Assembly (NCBI GenBank): GCA_965224225.1
Contig: CBDCZF010000012.1
Coordinates: forward strand, 157,618-221,617
Origin: CAJQQK01 sp965224225
GTDB taxonomy: Bacteria; Pseudomonadota; Alphaproteobacteria; Rhizobiales; Hyphomicrobiaceae
Length of the DNA stretch: 64,000 nt
Direction of reading: 5' to 3'
Of the stretch, positions 43,523 to 52,372 are shown in pieces. Position numbers and translations under genes: made by a program. The notes under the pieces are model-generated. The model made no database searches. It saw only the letters and a list, made by a program, of their open reading frames with translations, and was not told where the DNA came from. The stretch's first letter is position 1. Each line of letters starts with the position of its first letter.

Positions 43523-43922
43523 CCCCTCACCCTAACCCTCTCCCGCACGAGCCGAAGTGGCGTTACCGGGAGAGGAAATACGGCCGTGCCTTGGTGCCCT
43601 GTTATTTGCAGCACGACGGGCCGAGTTCTCTCTCCCCGTACTTCACGCACTGCTGTCCGGCAAAGTATTTCTCGAGGCGATTGATGACCTTGATCGACTT
43701 GGAAAATTCCACGATTGGCGCGAATGCGAGACACGCAGGACTGCCTACAGACACTCCGTCATTCCCGCGCAGGCGGGAGCCCAAGCAACCATCCGCCTGC
43801 ACTGAGAAAATTGGGGGTCGCTTGGATCCCCGCCTACGCGGGGATGACGACTGTGGTTGTGGTTTCGGCCTTGCAAGCCTTCCCCGGACAGCAGTGGTAC
43901 TTCACGGGGAGAGGGTGAGGGG
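43523..43922. repeat. Palindromic repeat copy B, interrupted by a MITE
   Basis: In inverted orientation this matches the 147-bp repeat at 36038-36184. With the insertion and one duplication removed it is 141 bp; the six-base difference is a missing TAACCC-type unit in one terminal arm. Its hairpin CTCTCCCCGT-ACTTC-ACGGGGAGAG is split by the transposable element at 43647-43896. An outer 19-bp palindrome, GGCCCAATGCCCCTCACCC at 43514-43532 and its complement at 43913-43931, extends beyond the repeat. The region lies between the TRAP receptor and permease genes. Confidence 0.88.
43647..43896. mobile_element. MITE-like element, copy 2 (250 bp)
   Basis: Ends CACTGCTGTCCGG (43648-43660) and CCGGACAGCAGTG (43884-43896) are perfect 13-bp inverted repeats. 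GTACTTCAC is directly repeated at 43638-43646 and 43897-43905, extendable by one G. The element is in opposite orientation to copy 1 and similar over its whole length, including GCAGTCCTGCGTGTCTCGCA. It lies in the 5-nt loop of the host-repeat hairpin. The remnant frames encode no transposase. Confidence 0.9.
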
Positions 43923-44018
43923 CATTGGGCCGTTCAGGCACGCATCAGCGTATCAGATAATCACGACCACCAGCGACTACCGCTCTTCTGAAATATCGAT
44001 AACGGGACCTAACGGGCA

Positions 44019-46115
44019 ATGACGCAAACGTTTGACGTCAAGAAAGCGGAAGAGCTGGAGCGCAAGTACGACTCCGGCCTCAACACGCGTGCCCTACCGC
44101 CCTGGTTGGTGCATTTCACCTTCCTGTTCTCGTTACTGTTCGCCGGCTATCACTACATCACCGCCGGCATCGGCGTGCCGGTCGATTATTGGCACATGGG
44201 CCTGCATATGTCCGGTGTCATCATTCTCGTATTCATCGGCTATCCGGCCTACATGAGCGCGCGGTCACTCGAAATCCACAAGGGCGGTTGGTGGCGTATC
44301 GGTAACGTGCCGATCTGGGATTGGCTGTTCATCATCGCTGGCATTGCCGGCGCGCTCTACATCGGAGTGACCTGGTATGAGATCTCATTCGAGTTCCTCG
44401 GCCAGAAATTCCACCTGCGCGAACAAGTGCTGCGCCAGGGTAATCCCGATACCATCGACATCATCTTCGGCACCATCCTGATCGTCGTCCTGCTCGAGGC
44501 GGTCCGGCGCACGCTTGGTTTCGTGGTGCCGATCATCATCATCCTGTTCACGGTTTACGCCGTTTTCGGGCGCTACATGCCGCTGCAGATCCTGCAGCAT
44601 CCGGGCATTACCTGGGCGCAGTACATCAACAACATGTACTTTCCAGCCGAAGGCATCTTCGGTGTGACATTGTGGATCGTATCGACGGTCGTCTTCCACT
44701 TCGTGCTGTTCGGTGTGCTCGCCCAACGCATGGGGCTCGGCCAGTTCTTCGTCGATATCGCAGCCGTCATGGCGGGACGCTATACGGGCGGGCTTGCCAA
44801 GGTCAGCGTCGTCTCATCCGCGTTCTTCGGCACGATTTCCGGTTCCTCGATCGCCAACACGGTTTCGACCGGCTCGTTGACCATCCCGAACATGAAACGG
44901 ATGGGCTATCCGGGCCACTTCGCAGGTGGCGTCGAGGCAGCTTCCAGTGCCGGCGGCCAGATCACGCCGCCGATCATGGGTGCTGCCGCCTTCGTCATGG
45001 CGGAGTTCCTCGAAGTGCCTTACACGACGGTGGTGCTGGCAGCGATCATCCCGGCTGCGATGCACTACCTGGGCGTGATCTCGATCGTCCACTTCGAGGC
45101 CAAGCGTCTTGGTCTCAAGGGCATGCCGGAACATGAGATCCCGAAGCTCTGGACGGTGATCGCACGTGGCTGGCCTACCGCCGTGCCGCTTGTCGTGCTG
45201 ATCTACGTATTGTTCAGCGGTTATTCTCCGCACATGGCGGCGTTCTGGGGGATCTCGACGGCGTTGTTCATCGGCTTCGTTAATCCGATGCACCGCATCG
45301 GCCTGCGCGATGTATTCGATGCGAGTGTGATGGGCGTTAAATATGCGCTGGCCGTCGGGGCGGTGTGTGCGGCAATCGGCATCGTCGTCGGCGTCGTCAA
45401 CTCGACCGGCCTCGGCTTCCGGCTGGGCTTCATGGTGACCAACAGTGCGCGCACCATCGCTGAGGGCATTGTGCCGCTGATCAGCTGGTTCCCGCTCGCC
45501 GAGTTCGGCCTGCAGGACGTCACCTTGTTCGTATCGCTGATGCTGATCGCGATCACCTGCATCCTGATGGGGGCAGGCCTGCCAACGACAGCGCTTTACA
45601 TCATGCTGGCAACGGTGGCGCAGCCGGCACTTGGCAACCTCGGCGTGCCGCCGCTCGCCTCGCACCTGTTCGTGCTCTATTACGGTGTCATCTCCGAGAT
45701 CACGCCGCCGGTTTGCGCCTCGGCCTATGCGGCGGCCGGTATCGCGGGCGCCAACCCGTTCCGCACCGGCATTTCCGCGTTTTCACTTGGCATCGCCAAA
45801 CTGATGGTGCCGATGGTCTTCGTCTATTCACCGGCGATGCTGATCGTGATCGACACGCATTTCACCTGGCAGGCCTTCCTTACGACGACGCTCAGTTGTG
45901 CCGTCGGTGTGTTCATGGTCGCAACCTCGGTGGCGGGCTACTTCCTGACCACCATGCCCGGACCGATCCGGCTTGCCATGGCGCTTGCCGGCATACTGCT
46001 CGTCGCACCGGGTCTCAAGAGCGATATTTATGCCGCCGTGCTGCTGGTGCCGGTGCTCGCACATCAGTTGATTTACCGAAAGCGCAACACGGCTGTGAGC
46101 CCAGAAGGAGCTTGA
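44019..46115 (+). CDS. TRAP transporter permease, fused DctQM
   Basis: A 698-aa inner-membrane protein joining the small (4-TM) and large (12-TM) TRAP permease subunits, the form that accompanies TAXI receptors. Large-subunit motifs include FFGTISGSSIANTVSTGSLTIP, ASSAGGQITPPIMGAAAFVMAE and GAGLPTTALYIMLA. Uptake is driven by a sodium or proton gradient. The next gene, an FAD amine oxidoreductase, starts 8 bp after its stop, so import and oxidation of the substrate are co-expressed. Confidence 0.94.
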   Translation: MTQTFDVKKAEELERKYDSGLNTRALPPWLVHFTFLFSLLFAGYHYITAGIGVPVDYWHMGLHMSGVIILVFIGYPAYMSARSLEIHKGGWWRIGNVPIWDWLFIIAGIAGALYIGVTWYEISFEFLGQKFHLREQVLRQGNPDTIDIIFGTILIVVLLEAVRRTLGFVVPIIIILFTVYAVFGRYMPLQILQHPGITWAQYINNMYFPAEGIFGVTLWIVSTVVFHFVLFGVLAQRMGLGQFFVDIAAVMAGRYTGGLAKVSVVSSAFFGTISGSSIANTVSTGSLTIPNMKRMGYPGHFAGGVEAASSAGGQITPPIMGAAAFVMAEFLEVPYTTVVLAAIIPAAMHYLGVISIVHFEAKRLGLKGMPEHEIPKLWTVIARGWPTAVPLVVLIYVLFSGYSPHMAAFWGISTALFIGFVNPMHRIGLRDVFDASVMGVKYALAVGAVCAAIGIVVGVVNSTGLGFRLGFMVTNSARTIAEGIVPLISWFPLAEFGLQDVTLFVSLMLIAITCILMGAGLPTTALYIMLATVAQPALGNLGVPPLASHLFVLYYGVISEITPPVCASAYAAAGIAGANPFRTGISAFSLGIAKLMVPMVFVYSPAMLIVIDTHFTWQAFLTTTLSCAVGVFMVATSVAGYFLTTMPGPIRLAMALAGILLVAPGLKSDIYAAVLLVPVLAHQLIYRKRNTAVSPEGA

Positions 46116-46123
46116 GGGGCACG

Positions 46124-47374
46124 ATGGACGACAGTCAGGCAAAAGACGTCACGATCATCGGTGCCGGTGCGGTCGGCATCGCCTCGGCGCTGTCGCTGCT
46201 TGAACTCGGCGAAACGGTTGAATTGATCGACCGGGATGAGCCGGCATCAGGCGCCAGTCATGGAAATGCCGGGGTCGTGTCGCCCTGGACGTGTGTGCCG
46301 CAGTCGATGCCGGGCGTGTGGCGCAATGTTCCGAAGTGGCTGATGGATCCGGAAGGCCCGCTCAATGTGCGCTTGAGCTATCTGCCGCAGTTCATCCCCT
46401 GGGCGATCCGCTTCATCCGTGCCGGCCATCCCGACAGGCTGCCGACAATTGCCGATGCGATGCTGGCACTCAACCGGCCGAGTGTCGACCTTTACCGCCA
46501 TCATCTCGATGGCACCGGCGCACAGCATCTGCTCTCCGATTCCTACTACCTGCACGTCTACCGCAACGCAGATGCGATCGATCTCAACCAACTCGCCTGG
46601 CGCATGCGCAGCGAGCGCGGTGTGCCGCTCGAGGTTGTGCGCGAAAAGGAGCTGTGGGATCTCGAGCCGGCCTTGTCACATGAGTATCAGGGCGCCGTAG
46701 TGATCCGCGATCAGGCCCGGGCATTGGATCCGGGTGGCATCTGGAAGGTGCTGGCCGACAAGGCGCGTGGCATGGGTGCCGTGTTTCACAAAAGGGAAGT
46801 CAAGGCGCTCACGCCGCAGTCGGATAGTGGTTGGCGGATCGAGACCGATCAGGGGCCAATGACGGCGCGCAAGGTCGTGGTTGCTGCCGGCGCCTGGTCG
46901 GCACGCCTTCTGAAGCCGCTCGGCCACAAGGTGCCGCTCGAAGCCGAGCGCGGCTATCATCTGGTGTTCACCTCGCCGGGTGTCACGGTCAACAACTCGA
47001 TCATGGAGACAGAAGCCAAGTTCGTTGCAAGCTCGATGGCAGCCGGCGTCCGCTGTGCGGGCACGGCCGAATTCGCAGGCATCGATGCGCCACCCGACTA
47101 TCGCCGCGCCCAAATCTTCAAGGCCCATGCCAGGCGCCTGTTCCCGGATATCAATACCGACGAAGTCACGCAGTGGATGGGTCGCCGGCCGTCCTTTCCA
47201 GATAGCCTGCCCTGCATCGGCGAGGTGCCGGGGCAACCGAACCTGTTCGTTGCATTCGGTCACAGCCACTATGGCTTCGGCATGGCGCCGGCAACCGGCC
47301 GGATCATTGCGGGCGTCGTGCACGGCACGCCGCCCAACGTTGATCTCGCGCCCTACAGCATCGGGCGATTCTGA
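46124..47374 (+). CDS. FAD-dependent D-amino acid dehydrogenase-like protein
   Basis: A 416-aa DadA/DAO-family flavoprotein. The dinucleotide motif is IIGAGAVGIASALSL (11-25), followed by SGASHGNAGV, and the C-terminus has the usual IGEVPGQPNLFVAFGHSHYGFGMAPATGRIIA. Members oxidise D-amino acids or N-alkyl amino acids to the imine, passing electrons to the membrane chain. GAAGGAG and GAGGGG precede the ATG. First enzyme gene after the TRAP permease, so the imported solute is probably an amino acid or opine-like compound. Confidence 0.88.
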   Translation: MDDSQAKDVTIIGAGAVGIASALSLLELGETVELIDRDEPASGASHGNAGVVSPWTCVPQSMPGVWRNVPKWLMDPEGPLNVRLSYLPQFIPWAIRFIRAGHPDRLPTIADAMLALNRPSVDLYRHHLDGTGAQHLLSDSYYLHVYRNADAIDLNQLAWRMRSERGVPLEVVREKELWDLEPALSHEYQGAVVIRDQARALDPGGIWKVLADKARGMGAVFHKREVKALTPQSDSGWRIETDQGPMTARKVVVAAGAWSARLLKPLGHKVPLEAERGYHLVFTSPGVTVNNSIMETEAKFVASSMAAGVRCAGTAEFAGIDAPPDYRRAQIFKAHARRLFPDINTDEVTQWMGRRPSFPDSLPCIGEVPGQPNLFVAFGHSHYGFGMAPATGRIIAGVVHGTPPNVDLAPYSIGRF

Positions 47375-47548
47375 TGAGCTGGCTCAAGGTGGCGATTGTC
47401 GACGAGGGCGATATCGCGTTCCGGCGCATTCGCGATGTCGTGCCGCAGCGGCGTGACACTGGCTGCCGCCCACGGCGTGACTTTGCCGGCTTCGTGATCA
47501 ACGGCAAGCTTGGCGACAATGTCGCCGGCCTCAGCAATGGGAGGTTCG

Positions 47549-47851
47549 ATGTTTCGACGTCTTGAGAGAGGAGATCGTGCCGTCGTTCGGTTCAAGTTCG
47601 ATGGCCGGGACGTGCGCGGCCGCACTGGCGATACGGTGGCCGCGGCCTTGCTTGCCGTTGGCAAATGCGACACGCGAACGACGCCGGCGCGCGGGCTGCC
47701 GCGTGGGCCCTATTGCATGATGGGTGTGTGTTTCGACTGCCTGATGGAGATCGACGGCGAGGCCAATCGGCAGGCCTGCCAGACAATCATCCGTGACGGC
47801 ATGATCGTCCGGCGTCAGTCGGGTGCCAGGCAGATTGGCGATGAGGTTTGA
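47549..47851 (+). CDS. Small [2Fe-2S] protein, HcnA/opine-oxidase type
   Basis: A 100-aa ferredoxin-like subunit with cysteines C56, C61, C64 and C77 in YCMMGVCFDCLMEIDG...QACQT, a plant-type [2Fe-2S] pattern. HcnA, the N-terminal part of sarcosine oxidase alpha and opine/hydroxyproline dehydrogenase small subunits share it. GGGAGG lies 5 nt before the ATG. It overlaps or nearly abuts the next gene, which encodes the matching HcnB-like subunit. Confidence 0.87.
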   Translation: MFRRLERGDRAVVRFKFDGRDVRGRTGDTVAAALLAVGKCDTRTTPARGLPRGPYCMMGVCFDCLMEIDGEANRQACQTIIRDGMIVRRQSGARQIGDEV

Positions 47852-47853
47852 GC

Positions 47854-49257
47854 ATGGCGCATGATCTCATCGTGATTGGCGCAGGTCCGGCCGGAATGAC
47901 GGCTGCCGCCACAGCCGCTGAGTGCGGCCTCGATGTGGTACTGCTCGACGATCAGGCAGCCCCGGGCGGCCAGATCTATCGCGGCATCGAAACATCGACC
48001 AAAAGGCTCAGCCGGGTACTTGGCCCGGAATACGGCAAAGGCCGGGAAATAGCTGAACGCTTTCGCGCCTCGGGCGCCGGCTACCTGCCTGAGACGATGG
48101 TCTGGCAGGTTACCGATGACTGTGAGATAGCATGTTCCGGGCCAGGCGGTTCACGCCTGATCACTGCCGCCAACATCGTTCTCGCGACCGGCGCCATCGA
48201 GCGCCCGTTTCCGGTGCCCGGCTGGACGCTGCCGGGCGTGCTGACGGCCGGCGGCGCGCAGACGCTTGTGAAAACCTCCGGTCTTGCTGCCGAGGGCGCG
48301 GTGTTTGCCGGCTGCGGACCATTGCTCTATCTGGTCGCGGCCCAGTATGTGCGAGCCGGCATCCGGGTGGCTGCCATACTCGAGACGACGGCGCAGGCCC
48401 CATTGCAGCGTGCCGTGGGGAAATTGTCGAGCGCGCTCAAGCGTTTCGATCTGCTCTGGAAGGGCCAGCTCTGGCTCGCCGAAATTCGTCGCAGCGGGAC
48501 GCCGGTCATCGGCGGCGTTACCGATCTGAGGATCGAAGGAAACGGACGATCCGAGGCGATTTCCTACACGACCGCGCTACGCGATTGGCGCAGCATCGAA
48601 ACTCCGCATGTCTTCCTGCACCAGGGTGTCGTACCCAACGTCAACCTGTCGATGTCGATTGGCCTCGCGCACCACTGGCACGAGGACCAGTTGTGCTGGC
48701 ATCCCACCACCGACACCTGGGGGCAGACCTCGAACGAGGCGATATTCATCGCCGGTGACGGCGGCGGCATCAGCGGTGCCGTATCGGCGGCGGCGGCTGG
48801 TGAGATTTGCGCGCTGCAGGTTGCAACGCGTCAGGGCGGCATGGCTGCCGATGAACGAGATCGACGTGCCGAGGGCCCGCTTAGAATACTGGAAGAAGAA
48901 CAGCGCATCCGCCCGTTTCTCGATGCCTGGTTCCGGCCTGCCGATCAGTTCCGTGTACCGGCTGATCCGGCAACGATCGTGTGCCGCTGCGAGGAGATCA
49001 CGCGCGCTGAGATCAGCGAAGCGGTTGCCATCGGCCTGGCCGGGCCGAACCAGCTCAAGAGCTTCACGAGAGCCGGCATGGGGCCATGCCAGGGCCGGCT
49101 CTGCGGGCTGACCGTGCAGGAGGTGATAGCGAGCGAAACCGGTCGGTCTATGACCGAAGTCGGCTACTATCGCCTGCGGCCGCCGATCAAGCCGGTCCGC
49201 CTGCAAGAGCTTGCCGACCTGCAGACCGATGAGCCGGCCGATGAAGCCGCCGAATAG
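47854..49257 (+). CDS. HcnB-like FAD/NAD oxidoreductase with BFD [2Fe-2S] domain
   Basis: A 467-aa flavoprotein with VIGAGPAGMTAA at the N-terminus and a second dinucleotide site near GAVFAGCGPLLYLVAA. A C-terminal BFD-like domain has VCRCEEITRAEI and MGPCQGRLCG, four Cys for a [2Fe-2S] cluster. This is the HcnB / opine oxidase A / D-hydroxyproline dehydrogenase alpha architecture. ATG 47854 is preferred over TTG 47848 because GAGG is correctly spaced. Together with the flanking genes it should form a heterotrimeric membrane-linked dehydrogenase. Confidence 0.88.
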   Translation: MAHDLIVIGAGPAGMTAAATAAECGLDVVLLDDQAAPGGQIYRGIETSTKRLSRVLGPEYGKGREIAERFRASGAGYLPETMVWQVTDDCEIACSGPGGSRLITAANIVLATGAIERPFPVPGWTLPGVLTAGGAQTLVKTSGLAAEGAVFAGCGPLLYLVAAQYVRAGIRVAAILETTAQAPLQRAVGKLSSALKRFDLLWKGQLWLAEIRRSGTPVIGGVTDLRIEGNGRSEAISYTTALRDWRSIETPHVFLHQGVVPNVNLSMSIGLAHHWHEDQLCWHPTTDTWGQTSNEAIFIAGDGGGISGAVSAAAAGEICALQVATRQGGMAADERDRRAEGPLRILEEEQRIRPFLDAWFRPADQFRVPADPATIVCRCEEITRAEISEAVAIGLAGPNQLKSFTRAGMGPCQGRLCGLTVQEVIASETGRSMTEVGYYRLRPPIKPVRLQELADLQTDEPADEAAE

Positions 49258-50365
49258 TACGGCTGATGTCATTGTCGTCGGCGGCGGCCTGCACGGCTGC
49301 TCGGCCGCCCTGCATCTGGCGATGCGCGGCAACTCGGTGATCGTGCTCGAGAAGGATCACGTCGCGCGCCATGCCTCCGGCGTCAATGCCGGCGGTGTGC
49401 GCCGTCTTGGTCGCGATCTGCCGGAAGTACCGATTGCGGTTGCCGCCACGCGCTACTGGCATGATATCCGGGCGCTGGTCGATGATGATTGTGGCTATCG
49501 CAAAGGGCGCCACTTCAAGGTGGCCGAGAGTGAATCTGAACTCGACGAAGCACGCCGACGCGTCGACATCCTGCGACAGCAGGGCTTCGAGCACGAAGAA
49601 CTCGTCGGCCGTGACTTTCTGCGCGAACACATGCCCTCGGTGGCGGATCATTGCCTAGGCGCTATTCACGTCGAGGGTGACGGCGATGCCCAACCGTTTC
49701 GCACGACACAAGCGTTTCGGCGCCGCGCCGCGAAGCTCGGTGTTCGCTTCGCAGAAGGTGCGCCAGTAACCGGGATCGAACGCCACTCGGGGACGTGGCA
49801 GGTGACGACGCCTGCGGGTCAGTTATCGAGTGGCGCCATTGTCAATGCGGCAGGCGCCTGGGGTGGGCGCATCGCGGCCATGTTGGGTGATGAGGTCATC
49901 CCTGTCGCAGCGAACGCCCCGATGCTGGCGATCACGGCGCCGCTGGCACCATTCGTAACACCGGTTGTCGGGGCGCAGGGCGCGCCGCTATCCCTCAAGC
50001 AATTCAAGAACGGCACGGTGCTGATCGGCGGCGGTGTGCGCGGAACGGCCGATCCCGATACCAACCGCACGACGCTTGATTTTGCCGGCATCGCGAGCTT
50101 CCTGGCTACCGCACGCCGGATCTTTCCGGTGCTCGACGACGCAACGATTGTCCGGGCATGGGCCGGCATCGAGGGCTATCTGCCGGACAACTTGCCGGTT
50201 ATCGGCCCTGGCAGCGCTGACGGCGTGGTACACGCCTTTGGCTTTTCCGCGCACGGTTTTCAGCTCGCACCGGCCGTTGGTGACATCGTCGCCGATCTCG
50301 TGATGCACGGGCAAAGTGCGATACCGCTCGAAGCATTCCGGCCGGGCCGCTTCACAGCGGAATAA
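49241..50365 (+). CDS. HcnC/SoxB-like FAD-dependent oxidoreductase
   Basis: A 374-aa DAO-family flavoprotein with DVIVVGGGLHGCSAALHLA, then HASGVNAGGVRRLGRD and the C-terminal GIEGYLPDNLPVIGPG...FGFSAHGFQLAP. It is the catalytic beta subunit partner expected for the two previous gene products. The start overlaps the previous gene by 17 bp; ATG 49241 or 49229 are both possible. Cyanide production from glycine (HcnABC) is one possible activity, but hydroxyproline, opine or N-methyl amino acid oxidation is more usual for such clusters in alphaproteobacteria. Confidence 0.87.
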   Translation: MKPPNSTADVIVVGGGLHGCSAALHLAMRGNSVIVLEKDHVARHASGVNAGGVRRLGRDLPEVPIAVAATRYWHDIRALVDDDCGYRKGRHFKVAESESELDEARRRVDILRQQGFEHEELVGRDFLREHMPSVADHCLGAIHVEGDGDAQPFRTTQAFRRRAAKLGVRFAEGAPVTGIERHSGTWQVTTPAGQLSSGAIVNAAGAWGGRIAAMLGDEVIPVAANAPMLAITAPLAPFVTPVVGAQGAPLSLKQFKNGTVLIGGGVRGTADPDTNRTTLDFAGIASFLATARRIFPVLDDATIVRAWAGIEGYLPDNLPVIGPGSADGVVHAFGFSAHGFQLAPAVGDIVADLVMHGQSAIPLEAFRPGRFTAE

Positions 50366-50374
50366 CACTGCCTG

Positions 50375-50983
50375 TTATGCCGCCCGGTCTCCGTCGATCG
50401 CGGCGCCGAGTGAGCCGCCGACGCCTGCCTGCCAGACCGTGAATAACAGCGCCAGCGACAGCGTCTCGTCCCAGCCGGCCAGTAGTGGATAGAGCAGTAG
50501 GCCGGCAACGGCGCCGATCGCAATCGTGCGAACCGCAGGCGCAGGCTGGCGTAATGAGGCGTTGGCGATGGCCAAGCCGAACACCGTGATGGCTGCACCG
50601 ACAATGCCGGCCACGAGGCCTGCAAGCAATTGGATCGTCAGAGTTGCATCGCGCGTCGCCGATCCGGCCGGCCGGGCGCCGATCAGGGCGCCGACCTCTT
50701 TGCGCTCGAAGATCCAGAGGGCGGTATTGACGGCGGCACTCCAGGCAAGAAGCGTCGCGAGAAAGGCCAGCGCAATCGCCCAAGGGCGCCGTTCACCCGC
50801 CCGCCACAGGCCGAGCCCGATGACGAGGCCGAACAGCAGTCCTGGATGGATCGAGGAATCGCCGACGAAAAAGAGGTCGGACAGCGGTTTCAGAGCGCTG
50901 GCGACGTCGTCGCCGATTATGGCCGAAACAATGCCCGTCACCCCGCCCAGCAGGGCCATCAGCTGTGCTGTTGTCATCCGCAT
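50375..50983 (-). CDS. Hypothetical membrane protein
   Basis: A 202-aa protein with about five or six hydrophobic segments and Gly/Ala-rich helices, converging with the oxidase operon (9-nt gap). No family is recognised. It lies just downstream of the LLM-class monooxygenase gene on the same strand (41-nt gap), so the two may be cotranscribed. Confidence 0.62.
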   Translation of the reverse strand: MRMTTAQLMALLGGVTGIVSAIIGDDVASALKPLSDLFFVGDSSIHPGLLFGLVIGLGLWRAGERRPWAIALAFLATLLAWSAAVNTALWIFERKEVGALIGARPAGSATRDATLTIQLLAGLVAGIVGAAITVFGLAIANASLRQPAPAVRTIAIGAVAGLLLYPLLAGWDETLSLALLFTVWQAGVGGSLGAAIDGDRAA

Positions 50984-51024
50984 GAGCGATCATCCATCGC
51001 GACAGGCTTGCGGCTGCCGATGTC

Positions 51025-52110
51025 CTAGACGAGTGGCATGACCTTTTCGGCGGTGAGCCGCATGGCGTTGCGCACATGCTCGGCATCGATGCCGCCGATG
51101 TTGAACCACAACGCGAACTCCGTGATGCCGAACCGCTTTTTCATGTCTTTGAGCTTGGCAACGCAGGTTTCGGGATCATCTGCAATCGCGGCACCATATT
51201 CATGAAGTTTGTCGAAGGTGAGGAAGCCCAGCTCACGCGTCTTACGCCCTTCACGCATGCCGAGTTCATAGCCCTTCACGACTTCTGAACTCGGTGCGCC
51301 CTTGAGCTGGTTCTCGGTGACCTTGGCATAGAACCATTCGACGTGCTTCTTGTAGATCTCCTGTGCCTTGGCGGCGTCCTCGTGCACGAAGAACGGTAAA
51401 AGGATCATGCGTGGCGCAGCCTTGGGATCGCGCCCGAGCCTCACACAGTCTTCTTCATAGCCTGCGAGGTTCTTTTCAAGCTCCTCCATCCAAGTCTCGC
51501 GATATGTGCGGTAGGTGAAGGGCGATGCCATCTGCAGGCCCCAGCCGCCTTCTGCGGCCTGCCTGAAACTCTCCGGCGAGATCGTCGCCTGATAGAGCGG
51601 CGGATGCGGCTTCTGGACGGGCTTGGGTAGCAGTTCGAGGAGTTCAGGGATATTCCAGAAATCGCCCTTGTAGTTGAACTCCTCCTCCGTCCAGGACTTG
51701 AGGACGATGTCGAGGCCTTCCGACATCATCTCCCGGCTTTGTTCCATCGGCACGCCGAGGCCGACGAACTCATGTGGCTGGTAGGCGCGTCCGACGCCGA
51801 AGTCGAGGCGGCCGTGCGAGAGGACGTCGACCAGTGCAAAGTCCGATGCCGTGCGCAGCGGATGGTTGAACGGAATCACGACCACGGCGGTGCCGATCCG
51901 CATGCGCTTGGTGCGTTGGGCAATTGCCGCGGCATAAACCTGGGTCGAGGTCACGACACCGTAGGTCGAGAACAGGTGCTCGGCGATCCAGGCCTTGTCG
52001 TAGCCCAGTTCCTCGGCGAGTTCGAAGAACTCGAGGTCGTTGTCGAAGCACTCGACGCGCTGCGATTGATCGGGAAACTGACTGAGACTGAATACGCCGA
52101 ACTGGGTCAT
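51025..52110 (-). CDS. LLM-class flavin-dependent monooxygenase
   Basis: A 361-aa bacterial-luciferase-like TIM barrel. Landmarks are FFELAEELGYDKAWIAEHLFSTYG, KRMRIGTAVVVIPFNHPLRTASDFALVD split over residues about 69-95, and SHGRLDFGVGRAYQPHEF. Members oxidise substrates with reduced FMN or F420. GGGGAG precedes the ATG. An alkanesulfonate monooxygenase role is not indicated: the sequence is closer to the general LLM group. It is divergent from hen1. Confidence 0.86.
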   Translation of the reverse strand: MTQFGVFSLSQFPDQSQRVECFDNDLEFFELAEELGYDKAWIAEHLFSTYGVVTSTQVYAAAIAQRTKRMRIGTAVVVIPFNHPLRTASDFALVDVLSHGRLDFGVGRAYQPHEFVGLGVPMEQSREMMSEGLDIVLKSWTEEEFNYKGDFWNIPELLELLPKPVQKPHPPLYQATISPESFRQAAEGGWGLQMASPFTYRTYRETWMEELEKNLAGYEEDCVRLGRDPKAAPRMILLPFFVHEDAAKAQEIYKKHVEWFYAKVTENQLKGAPSSEVVKGYELGMREGRKTRELGFLTFDKLHEYGAAIADDPETCVAKLKDMKKRFGITEFALWFNIGGIDAEHVRNAMRLTAEKVMPLV

Positions 52111-52372
52111 GGTTCTCCCCTTTGTTGGACGCTGAGTGGCGTGCCGCGGCCGAGCCGTCGCCTGTAGCGCAGCCCAAGTGTATCACCACGCCACTATGCA
52201 ATGATCACCCGACGTGGTCTTCATAGTGCCGCCAATCATCACATCTCTCATTGCCGGCCAGACCCGTGCCCAAAAAGTGGGCCTCGTCTGAAACCTGTCT
52301 GGCCCGCTGGTGATCGCTGCCAAGCGGTGATAACAAGGCGCTCCGATTGGCCATAATGCATTGCACAAACCC

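Noticed and set aside
47374..47565. 63-codon ORF overlapping the stop of the D-amino acid dehydrogenase gene
   Set aside because: The TGATG overlap is suggestive, but the peptide has no recognisable features and runs into the ribosome-binding site and start of the [2Fe-2S] gene. It may be debris of a lost gene.
51025..52110. Alkanesulfonate monooxygenase tied to the sulfonate locus
   Set aside because: Although LLM-class, it is more than 12 kb from xsc/sauS, lacks adjacent ssu transport genes and looks closer to the general LLM group.
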